From Mariprofundus sp. UBA1536 (GTDB lineage: Bacteria > Pseudomonadota > Zetaproteobacteria > Mariprofundales > Mariprofundaceae): DNA of 64,000 nucleotides. Numbering within the stretch: position 1 is the stretch's first letter; every line of letters begins with the position of its first letter. This document shows, one piece after another, positions 35,942 to 43,781 of this stretch. The position numbers and the translations under genes were made by a program. The notes below the pieces were generated by a model. The model worked only from the letters and a program-made list of their open reading frames with translations, had not been told where the DNA came from and did not search any database. The stretch spans positions 124,001 through 188,000 of the forward strand of contig DCPU01000018.1 in assembly GCA_002323245.1 (NCBI GenBank), read 5' to 3'.

Positions 35942-36681
35942 TGTTTACCGCATCCCCTTTATTGGCCAAACATGGTGTTCAAGCTCTGTTTAGCGATAGG
36001 GATGGTGGTGTAAGCTCTAGTCCTTTTGATAGCTTGAATTTGGGTCTTGGCCTGGGTGATTCAGCTGCCAACATCGAAAAAAATCTCAACATACTTATTT
36101 CTGCATCAGCCATACCAGTGCCACATCAAACGCAACAAGTGCATACAACAAAAGTGTTCCATTGCAGCGGTAAGGGTCAAATGCATGAAATTGAGGCTGA
36201 TGTGTTGATCAGCAATCAGATAGGTACTTCGCTAGCTGTACGCACTGCTGATTGTTTGCCGATTTTAATCGCTGACTCCAAAGCTGGTATTGTAGCTGCA
36301 GTGCATGCCGGTTGGCGGGGAAGCGTGGCAAGGGTGGCAGAAGTTGCAGTCAAGGCCATGCTGGATTTGGGGGCGCGGAGACAAGATATGATGGCAAGTC
36401 TTGGTCCTTGCATTGGCGATTGCTGCTTTGAAATCAATACCGATATTGCAATGCAGCTTGCACAAAGTTGTGGCGAAGATGTGATTACGCAGCGCGAAGG
36501 TGTTATTTACGCAAATTTGGCTAAAACCAATGAGTTACAACTGATACAAGCGGGTTTAGCTGCTGGGAACATTGAAACGCTTGGAATTTGCACAGTTTGT
36601 TGCCATAGCCCCAGCTATTTTTCCTATCGCCGCGACCACGGCCAGACAGGCCGGCAGTTATCTATCATTCATTTGGCATAA
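35941..36681 (+). CDS. pgeF: PgeF/YfiH-family peptidoglycan editing factor (purine nucleoside phosphorylase/laccase-like)
   Basis: A 246-residue member of the DUF152 (YfiH) family. The metal-binding residues lie in the conserved VHAGWRGSVARV, LGPCIGDCCFEI and CCHSPSYFSYRRD segments. YfiH homologues have been reported as copper oxidases, as purine nucleoside phosphorylases and as a factor preventing misincorporation into peptidoglycan precursors. The one-base overlap with rluD is the usual layout. No signal peptide is seen, so the protein is cytoplasmic. Confidence 0.9.
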   Translation: MFTASPLLAKHGVQALFSDRDGGVSSSPFDSLNLGLGLGDSAANIEKNLNILISASAIPVPHQTQQVHTTKVFHCSGKGQMHEIEADVLISNQIGTSLAVRTADCLPILIADSKAGIVAAVHAGWRGSVARVAEVAVKAMLDLGARRQDMMASLGPCIGDCCFEINTDIAMQLAQSCGEDVITQREGVIYANLAKTNELQLIQAGLAAGNIETLGICTVCCHSPSYFSYRRDHGQTGRQLSIIHLA

Positions 36682-36715
36682 GTTGCTCAAGTGCTCAATC
36701 CGTTTTAGCTTAGCG

Positions 36716-37306
36716 ATGATGTTTCGTATATCCTTCTTTCTTTTGAACTTCATGTTCTTTTCTTTTGCAGCATCCGCCGCTGAGGAGCTAAAAGAGTCTG
36801 AGCAAATCCACACACATATTGAAGCTGGTGTTGTTTATTGCGACGTACAAGCGCTTAACCATGAAGCATATTTCTTGAATGTGTTGGGTGCTGGCTCGGC
36901 GATGACTGTCTATTGGCAATTTAAAGTGCGGAAAATAAGTGAGTATTGGATTGATCAAGCAGTGGTGACAGTGCGCTTGGGCAGGCAGGTGATTCCCGAT
37001 TTGGTAACCAAACGCTGGTTGATGCGTGATTTAAGCGGTGGCGTGGTGCGCTATACAGCTGAAATCGAAGAAGCCATGATGTTTTTATCCGAGATGAATC
37101 ATGCTGCGGTTGTGGATGTTTCTGTGCTTGATGCGAATAGTAAATATTGGCTGGAAGCCAAGTTATACAGCTATGAAGGTACACTCAAAGAGGATGGATG
37201 GTGGACTTCGCTCATCAATTGGGGTGAAAAGATGGGTAGTGTTGCTATCAATCTCAATAATGACGTTGTTGGTGAGTCGGTTGTCGGGGTAACTGATGAA
37301 CAATGA
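36716..37306 (+). CDS. DUF4390 exported protein upstream of ntrY
   Basis: A 196-residue protein with a cleavable signal peptide (MMFRISFFLLNFMFFSFAAS) and a beta-rich domain matching DUF4390, a family of unknown function often found directly upstream of NtrY-type kinases in proteobacteria. Two adjacent ATG codons (36716, 36719) are possible starts; the long in-frame extension back to 36572 overlaps pgeF and lacks a signal sequence. The 3' end overlaps ntrY by 11 bases. A role as periplasmic accessory or ligand-presenting partner of NtrY is inference from this conserved coupling. Confidence 0.75.
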   Translation: MMFRISFFLLNFMFFSFAASAAEELKESEQIHTHIEAGVVYCDVQALNHEAYFLNVLGAGSAMTVYWQFKVRKISEYWIDQAVVTVRLGRQVIPDLVTKRWLMRDLSGGVVRYTAEIEEAMMFLSEMNHAAVVDVSVLDANSKYWLEAKLYSYEGTLKEDGWWTSLINWGEKMGSVAINLNNDVVGESVVGVTDEQ

Positions 37307-39479
37307 GGTGAGGCCACAGCATAATCTTGCGCTTCCTTATCGGCTATTGCCTTTTACCTTTGTTGTATTGCTTATCATTATCGCAGTGGCGATGTGGCCA
37401 AGTGACAATCAATACGGCTCAAAATTTTTAAGTTGGCTCAATATCAGTTTGCTTATTGCGATGGCAGTGAGTGTTTTCTTTGTTTCACTGCGTAAGCTCA
37501 CCATTGATGCAGCCAAAGCTGGCTCTGTGCTGCGTGCGAAGTTGGTGGCGGCCATGGTGGTGATGGTGTTGGTGCCTGCCGTGATTTTGCAAGTGACCGC
37601 CAATCAAGTGATTGAGAAGGGTATGGACGTCTGGTTTGATGTCCGCGTCGATACGCTTTTGGATAAGGCGATGGCTTTGTCACAAGGCTTTTATGCGCGT
37701 ATTTCAGCTGATATGGATGCATCAATGGTGCAGGTGGCGCAAGATGCTGAGCTGGTCAATGAGATAACTGTGGTGCCTATTGGTTCTATGGTGACAAGCC
37801 GACATTTGAGTAAGTTGGTACAGCAATATTCATGGGATAAAGCTGAGCTGTTTGATGCCAATGAGAGGGTGATTGCTGCGGCTCAAATGGCGTTTGAGGG
37901 TCAAAGCTTAAGTGAGCTTCGCTCCCTGCCGATTTCTGACGCTGGACGATTGAGTGTGCTGTTGGGTAGACACACTTCTGAGCATGAGATCCGTGAAAAT
38001 GGTGAATATGTGGTCGGTTATTTACCGATCTATGACCAACGCAGGCAAATAGCCTTGCTAAGGGCTCAGGTGCGACTTCCGGATAATGTCGCCAGTAGTG
38101 CGCGAAGCATTGAAACTGACTACCGCAGTTATCGCGAGCTGGAGCGACACAGGCAAGGTATCAAAGAGTTATTCATGCAAACGCTGATGATGACGACTAT
38201 TTTTATTACAGGTGTAGCAGGATTATTTGCCCTGTTTTTTGCCAAACGCCTTACTACACCAGTTGAAGATTTGGCGCAGGCGCTGAAGCAAGTGGAAAGT
38301 GGTGAGTTTGATGGCTTTGTACCTGTGCGCTCGGATGATGAGTTGGGCTCGTTGGCCGTTTCGTTTAATAGTATGACCGAGCGACTAAAGTTTAATATGG
38401 AAACGCTGCGGCAAACCCAAGATGAATTAACTGGGGCTTTGGTCAGTAGTAGGCAGCGGCAATATGTGTTGGAAAACCTGCTCGCGAAGCTACAAAGCGG
38501 CGTTATTCTCTTGGATGATGATGGTAGTATTCGGCTGATGAACTTGTCTTGTAAGCAACTGTTTGCCCTCCAAGATGCTGAGAAGAGAAAAACATCCATT
38601 TTGGATTTTTCCGAAGTTCACTTAAAACCCGTGCTCGAATTTTACCAAACCATGCAAACACAAGCCCTTGAAAGCTTACAGACCGAGATGGTAATTACTT
38701 ATGGTTTACAGTCGTTTAAAGTGCTGGCTAGGGGCAGTCGTTTGGGTGAAAAGGGCAGTGGCCTGTTTACGGGCTGGCTGCTTGTATTTGATGATGTTAC
38801 CCAGCTTGCAGAAGCGCAAAAACATCAAGCCTGGTCTGAAGTTGCTCAGCGTTTGGCCCATGAAATTAAAAACCCATTAACACCGATTAAGCTTTCCACA
38901 GAACGCGTGCAGCGTCGTTTCCGTAATCAGGTGGATAATGTGGAGGTGTTTGACACCTGCACGTCGGCAGTCATTAATCAGGTGGAGCGTTTGCAACGTT
39001 TGCTTGCTGATTTCTCGAATCTTGCCACGCTGCCAAAACCCAAGTGTACGCAGGTGAAAATATCTAGCCTTATCAAGGATATGAGTGAACTTTATAGCGC
39101 CTATCATAATCTCACATTTGAAGGATTGCCTGAAGGGGAAGTGTATTGCGATGCCGATCAAATACGTCAGGTGTTGATCAATCTTATCGACAATGCTTTG
39201 GCGACTAAAAAGCCTGTTCGTGTATATGTGGTTGTGGATAAACTTGGCAGTTCATTTTTTGTGCAAGATGAGGGTGCGGGTATTGATGAGAACACAGCGC
39301 AGCATATGTTTGAACCTTATTTTTCAACCAAAAAAGATGGTAGCGGTTTGGGGCTTGCTATCGCCCAACGTATTAGTGAAGAACATGGTGGACATTTACA
39401 ATTGGTCTCAGCATCATCCCCAACGCGTTTTTGCATGTTTTTACCTCATGTTTTTCCCCAATCATCAGAGGAGGCTTGA
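37296..39479 (+). CDS. ntrY: NtrY-type membrane sensor histidine kinase
   Basis: A 727-residue kinase. Three N-terminal helices flank short loops, and a periplasmic domain (about 110-285) is followed by another membrane helix, a HAMP domain (KRLTTPVEDLAQALKQVESG), a PAS domain (LQSGVILLDDDGSIRLMN), HisKA with the acceptor His in AQRLAHEIKNPLTPIKLSTE, and an HATPase (NLIDNAL, GSGLGLAIAQRI). This matches NtrY, linked in other bacteria to nitrogen, redox and envelope responses. The ATG lies inside the DUF4390 gene, and ntrX follows after 3 bases. Adjacent trkA-trkH is the usual order. Confidence 0.9.
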   Translation: MNNEVRPQHNLALPYRLLPFTFVVLLIIIAVAMWPSDNQYGSKFLSWLNISLLIAMAVSVFFVSLRKLTIDAAKAGSVLRAKLVAAMVVMVLVPAVILQVTANQVIEKGMDVWFDVRVDTLLDKAMALSQGFYARISADMDASMVQVAQDAELVNEITVVPIGSMVTSRHLSKLVQQYSWDKAELFDANERVIAAAQMAFEGQSLSELRSLPISDAGRLSVLLGRHTSEHEIRENGEYVVGYLPIYDQRRQIALLRAQVRLPDNVASSARSIETDYRSYRELERHRQGIKELFMQTLMMTTIFITGVAGLFALFFAKRLTTPVEDLAQALKQVESGEFDGFVPVRSDDELGSLAVSFNSMTERLKFNMETLRQTQDELTGALVSSRQRQYVLENLLAKLQSGVILLDDDGSIRLMNLSCKQLFALQDAEKRKTSILDFSEVHLKPVLEFYQTMQTQALESLQTEMVITYGLQSFKVLARGSRLGEKGSGLFTGWLLVFDDVTQLAEAQKHQAWSEVAQRLAHEIKNPLTPIKLSTERVQRRFRNQVDNVEVFDTCTSAVINQVERLQRLLADFSNLATLPKPKCTQVKISSLIKDMSELYSAYHNLTFEGLPEGEVYCDADQIRQVLINLIDNALATKKPVRVYVVVDKLGSSFFVQDEGAGIDENTAQHMFEPYFSTKKDGSGLGLAIAQRISEEHGGHLQLVSASSPTRFCMFLPHVFPQSSEEA

Positions 39480-39482
39480 ATC

Positions 39483-40856
39483 ATGTCGACCCATATTCTC
39501 ATTGTAGATGACGAACAGCCGATTCGTGAGTCGCTATGTGGCTTGTTTGAGGATGAAGGTTTTATTGTGAGTACTTCTGCATCAGGTGAGGAGGCAGTTG
39601 CTAGGTTTCGCAAGCACCCAGCTGATTGCATATTCTTGGATATTTGGATGCCAGGTATTGATGGACTCGAAACCATGGCCCGCATCAAACAAATTGATGC
39701 CAATGTGCCAGTGATTATGATGTCAGGTCATGCCACGATTGATACGGCTGTGCGCGCTACCCGCCAAGGTGCGTTTGATTTTATCGAAAAACCATTTTCC
39801 TCTGATAAATTGCTCATTTTGCTGCGCAATGCTGTGGAGAAACGTCGTTTAGCCATTGAAAATTTGGATTTAAAATTTGAAAGTAAACGCAATTGCCCAA
39901 GTTTGATTGGTCAAAGCAAAGCTGTTGCCGATGTGAACAAACATATCAATAAGGTAGCAGCTTCAGGTGTGATGGCTTTTGTGCTTGGCGAGCACGGGAC
40001 TGGTAAATCTGTGGCGGCAAGGCTTTTACATGAAGGTTCACCCCGCTCAAATGGCTCGTTTATCAGCTTTAATAGCACATCCGTTAACAATCTATCGTGG
40101 GAATTGTTTGGTTTTGAAAAAGGTGCTTTTGCTGGCGCGCTGCAAACGCAGCGTGGCCGCTTGGAAGCAGCGCATATGGGCACCATGTTTTTTGAAGAAA
40201 TTGCCGACTTGGATATAGAAACACAGCTTGAATTGCTGAAAGTGACTGAAAAGCGCCGTTTTATGCGTTTGGGTAATGCCACACCGATTCCATGTGATGT
40301 ACGCTTGGTAATGAGTACCTTGTCTGATCCAGTTACACTACTCAAGGAAGGTAGGATAGCGAAGCCTTTGTATGATCGCTTGAGCACTGCAGTGATTCAT
40401 ATGCCAAGGTTAAAAGATAGAAGTGAGGATATTCCACAATTGCTCACCTTCTTGGCTGCAGAACAAGCCAAAAGCTTAGGCGGTGATCCTGTGCAGTTTG
40501 ATGAGGAAGTGATTCAAAAGCTGCAACAATACGACTGGCCAGGCAATGTTCGCGAGTTGCGTAATTATGTTGAGCGCTGTCATATTTTGTGTCCGGGGCT
40601 GCATTTAACTCTGCAAACCATGCTGCCTTTGGATGGAACAACAAATTTTTCTACATCGTTTGCAACTGTGCCTGATGATTCGGTGTTGCTTGATGGGTTT
40701 CATGATGCGAGAAAGCGTTTTGAACACAGTTACATCGCGCATCATCTTGAAAAGAACAATTGGAATGTCAGTAAAACGGCTACCGATATTGGAATGGAGC
40801 GCAGTCAATTGCACCGAAAAATTAAATCGTACAATTTAATGCCAGATACCAAATGA
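39483..40856 (+). CDS. ntrX: NtrX-type response regulator with degenerate sigma-54 AAA+ domain
   Basis: A 457-residue regulator. The receiver domain is complete (IVDDEQ acidic pocket; acceptor Asp in IFLDIWMPG). The AAA+ domain keeps Walker A (GEHGTGKS) but deviates elsewhere: the sigma-54 contact loop reads GAFAGA (214-219) instead of GAFTGA, Walker B reads FFEEI with Glu238 in place of Asp, the sensor-I ATN reads STL, and the REDL before the arginine-finger region reads AKPL. The C-terminal Fis-type helix-turn-helix (NVSKTATDIGMERSQLHRKI) is intact. It therefore probably binds DNA under NtrY control but may not activate sigma-54 polymerase in the classical way. It overlaps trkA by ATGA. Confidence 0.88.
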   Translation: MSTHILIVDDEQPIRESLCGLFEDEGFIVSTSASGEEAVARFRKHPADCIFLDIWMPGIDGLETMARIKQIDANVPVIMMSGHATIDTAVRATRQGAFDFIEKPFSSDKLLILLRNAVEKRRLAIENLDLKFESKRNCPSLIGQSKAVADVNKHINKVAASGVMAFVLGEHGTGKSVAARLLHEGSPRSNGSFISFNSTSVNNLSWELFGFEKGAFAGALQTQRGRLEAAHMGTMFFEEIADLDIETQLELLKVTEKRRFMRLGNATPIPCDVRLVMSTLSDPVTLLKEGRIAKPLYDRLSTAVIHMPRLKDRSEDIPQLLTFLAAEQAKSLGGDPVQFDEEVIQKLQQYDWPGNVRELRNYVERCHILCPGLHLTLQTMLPLDGTTNFSTSFATVPDDSVLLDGFHDARKRFEHSYIAHHLEKNNWNVSKTATDIGMERSQLHRKIKSYNLMPDTK

Positions 40857-42226
40857 ATATTATTGTTTTGGGTGCTGGTGAAGTTGGGTTTCACATTGCT
40901 ATGCGGCTTGCGGCTGAAGGCCATGATATTGCTGTCGTTGATAGTGATAAAGAACGCATTCAGCGAGTATCGGACACCATGGATGTGCGCACTGTTTTAG
41001 GCAATGCAGCCCATCCATCTATCCTGGCCAGCGCAGGCGCTGAGAATTGTGACTTATTGATTGCTGCTACTGCCAGCGATGAAACCAATATGTTGGCCTG
41101 CCAAGTGGCGCATTCCTTGTTTAAGGTGACCACAAAAATGGCGCGTGTGCGCGAACCTGATTTTGCCAATTGCAAAGCTTTGTTCGGGCGCGATGAAATG
41201 CCCATTGATTTGATTATTTCTCCAGAACGTGAGGCTGCTAAAGCCATTGTGAAAAGGTATCAAGTTGCCTCAGCTATGGATGCGCAAGCCTTTGCTGGTG
41301 ATAGAGTGCAGTTGTTGGGCATGATGATTCGCCCCAAAAGTGCGCTTGCAGGTATTGCCCTTTCAGAGCTACCTGAGGTGATGGGGAAAAATAGGGTGTA
41401 TGTGGTTGCCCATGAGCACAATCGCCGTTGGCGGGTGCCTAAGCCAAATGCGGTGCTCTTAGCTGGTGACAGTGTGTATTTGGCTGCGGCAAACTCAGAA
41501 GTTTCGGCGATTGTTGAGCTGCTAGAGGGTGGCAAACAAGAAAAAAACTTAAAGCGAAATGTCATGGTTGTTGGTGGCGGTAATGTTGGGTTTGCTGTGG
41601 CTAAGGAACTTGAGCAAACGGGTGTGTCTATTAAGCTCATTGAATACAACAAAGAACGTGCATCGTGGGTGGCAGACCAACTTAAATCGACGATTGTGAT
41701 GCATGGTGATGCGCTAGACCGGGATTTGTTGGAAGAAGAATCTATTGAACATATGGATGATTTTTTAGCCTTAACCAATGATGATGAAACCAATATTTTG
41801 AGTAGTTTGATTGCGCGCAAATATAAAGTTCCCCATGTGGTGACTTTGGTGAATCGGGCGATTTATTCTGATTTGGTGCGTGAGATCGGCTTGGATGTCA
41901 TTGTTTCTCCTCGGTTTACGACCGCTGCATCCATATTGTGCCATGTGCGTAAAGGTAGGATTTTAGGTATGTCGCCGCTCGGTGATGGCACGTTGGAAGT
42001 GGTGGAGGCCGAGGCATTAGCAACAGCGATGATTCTTGATGCTCCGCTCAAGAGTCTGAAATTGCCCAAAGATACTGTGATTGGCGCTGTAGTTCGCGGA
42101 GAAGAAGTAATTATTCCCAATGGTGAGACCGTGATTCTTCCCCATGATTTGGTTGTATTGGTGTCTAGGGCAGAATCCATTCGTGAAATAGAACGTTTGT
42201 TTGAAGTGCGCTTAGAATTCTTTTGA
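40853..42226 (+). CDS. trkA: Trk potassium uptake regulatory subunit TrkA
   Basis: A 457-residue cytoplasmic, NAD-binding gating subunit of the Trk K+ transporter. It has two RCK repeats, each with a Rossmann glycine motif (VLGAGEVGFHIA at the N-terminus; VVGGGNVGFAVA in the middle) and a following TrkA-C domain. Length equals E. coli TrkA (458). The start overlaps the ntrX stop, and trkH starts 12 bases after the stop, so NtrYX and Trk are probably one transcript. Confidence 0.95.
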   Translation: MNIIVLGAGEVGFHIAMRLAAEGHDIAVVDSDKERIQRVSDTMDVRTVLGNAAHPSILASAGAENCDLLIAATASDETNMLACQVAHSLFKVTTKMARVREPDFANCKALFGRDEMPIDLIISPEREAAKAIVKRYQVASAMDAQAFAGDRVQLLGMMIRPKSALAGIALSELPEVMGKNRVYVVAHEHNRRWRVPKPNAVLLAGDSVYLAAANSEVSAIVELLEGGKQEKNLKRNVMVVGGGNVGFAVAKELEQTGVSIKLIEYNKERASWVADQLKSTIVMHGDALDRDLLEEESIEHMDDFLALTNDDETNILSSLIARKYKVPHVVTLVNRAIYSDLVREIGLDVIVSPRFTTAASILCHVRKGRILGMSPLGDGTLEVVEAEALATAMILDAPLKSLKLPKDTVIGAVVRGEEVIIPNGETVILPHDLVVLVSRAESIREIERLFEVRLEFF

Positions 42227-42238
42227 GATGATTAAATT

Positions 42239-43678
42239 ATGCATATAAGAGGCGTTGTTTGGACCCTCGGTATCCTTGTTGTCTTGTTTGCTCTGGGCAT
42301 GCTATTTCCTGCTATTATTTCTGTGTATTACAGTTCTGGCCATGCTGAGGAGTTTGTGCTTGCTGGTTTGATGACTGGTATGCTCGGCGTATTGATGGTG
42401 GCTTGGGCTGGTAAGTCACCCAAGCAACTGAGTCACAAAGATGGCTTTTTGGTGGTGGCTTTAGCGTGGGTTGTGCTTTCCATGCTAGGCTCGATTCCTT
42501 TTCTAACCACTGGGATATGCGACTCATTGGTCGATGCTTTGTTTGAATCGACTTCAGGTTTAACGACAACGGGCGCTACAATATTGGTTGGGTTGGATGA
42601 TATGCCACACTCGATTTTATTTTGGCGCTCTATGCAAGAGTGGCTGGGGGGCATGGGAATCATCTTGTTGGCAGTGGCTGTCATGCCATTGTTGGGTGTA
42701 GGTGGAATGCAGTTGTTTCGTGCAGAAACACCTGGCCCTGTTAAAGATAAGCTTACCGCAAGGGTTACGGAAACTGCCAAAGTACTTTGGTTTATTTATG
42801 TGGGGATGACTGTGGTCACCATGGTTGGATTATGGTTTGCTGGTATGGGGCTTTTTGACGCCTTGAATCATGCGATGACAACGGTAGCTATCGGTGGATT
42901 TTCAACACATGACGCCAGCATTGGTTATTATGATTCAGTGTGGATTCGTGGTCTGATTGTTGTGTTCATGCTGTTGGCAGGGATTAATTTTACTTTGCAT
43001 TTTGTGGCATTGCGCAAGGGGTTTAGCATTTCGACCTATTTGCGAGACGATGAATTTGTGACGTATGTGAAATGGATTCTAACTTTGGTGCTGCTTGTAA
43101 GCTTCTTGACCGTACTTTCTGGGCAGAGCACTTGGGATGAAGCTATTTTTAATACCGTATCCATAGCTACGACGACGGGTTTTGCTGTGAGTGATTACAA
43201 TATGTGGCCGCCTGGTACCTCTATGTTGTTCTTGTTGGCTATGTTTGTTGGTGCGTGTGCTGGTTCAACGGGCGGAGGGTTGAAAGTTGTGCGCGTATTA
43301 CTGCTTTTTCGCCAAGGGATGCGCGAAATACGACGATTGATACATCCGCAGGGCATTATTCACGTCAAAATTGGCGAACAGCGTGTGGTCAGTAGTGTGG
43401 TTCAAGCTTTGTGGGGCTTTTTTGTGCTTTATATGGTTTGTTTTGCAGTAATTGCCACTTTGGTTGCCATGGCTGGAGTTGATATCACAACATCTATTTC
43501 TGCTGCGGCTGCGTGTTTAACCAATACCGGCCCAGGTTTTGGTGCTGTAGGACCTGCTTCAAACTATGCATCTTTGCCAGATATGGCCAAAGCGGTGTTG
43601 ATGTTTGGGATGGTGTTGGGCCGCCTTGAAATTTTTACTTTTTTCGTGTTGATGGTGCCTGAATTTTGGCGTAAGTAA
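42239..43678 (+). CDS. trkH: Trk potassium uptake membrane subunit TrkH
   Basis: A 479-residue integral membrane protein (E. coli TrkH: 483) that conducts K+. It has the four M1-P-M2 repeats of the Trk/Ktr family with the pore glycines visible in STSGLTTTGATIL, TTVAIGGFSTHDAS, IATTTGFAVSDYN and LTNTGPGFGAVGP. It is the last gene of the DUF4390-ntrYX-trkAH run. A weak hairpin (ATATCT/AGATAT near 43690) followed by a T run could end the transcript. Confidence 0.95.
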   Translation: MHIRGVVWTLGILVVLFALGMLFPAIISVYYSSGHAEEFVLAGLMTGMLGVLMVAWAGKSPKQLSHKDGFLVVALAWVVLSMLGSIPFLTTGICDSLVDALFESTSGLTTTGATILVGLDDMPHSILFWRSMQEWLGGMGIILLAVAVMPLLGVGGMQLFRAETPGPVKDKLTARVTETAKVLWFIYVGMTVVTMVGLWFAGMGLFDALNHAMTTVAIGGFSTHDASIGYYDSVWIRGLIVVFMLLAGINFTLHFVALRKGFSISTYLRDDEFVTYVKWILTLVLLVSFLTVLSGQSTWDEAIFNTVSIATTTGFAVSDYNMWPPGTSMLFLLAMFVGACAGSTGGGLKVVRVLLLFRQGMREIRRLIHPQGIIHVKIGEQRVVSSVVQALWGFFVLYMVCFAVIATLVAMAGVDITTSISAAAACLTNTGPGFGAVGPASNYASLPDMAKAVLMFGMVLGRLEIFTFFVLMVPEFWRK

Positions 43679-43781
43679 GGCTTTTGCATATCTTTCATAG
43701 ATATCTCATTTTTTTTCAACTAATATACGGTTGTTCGATGGTTTTTAATAACTTATCACATCCTTTGGAGTTCAGCCGCAA

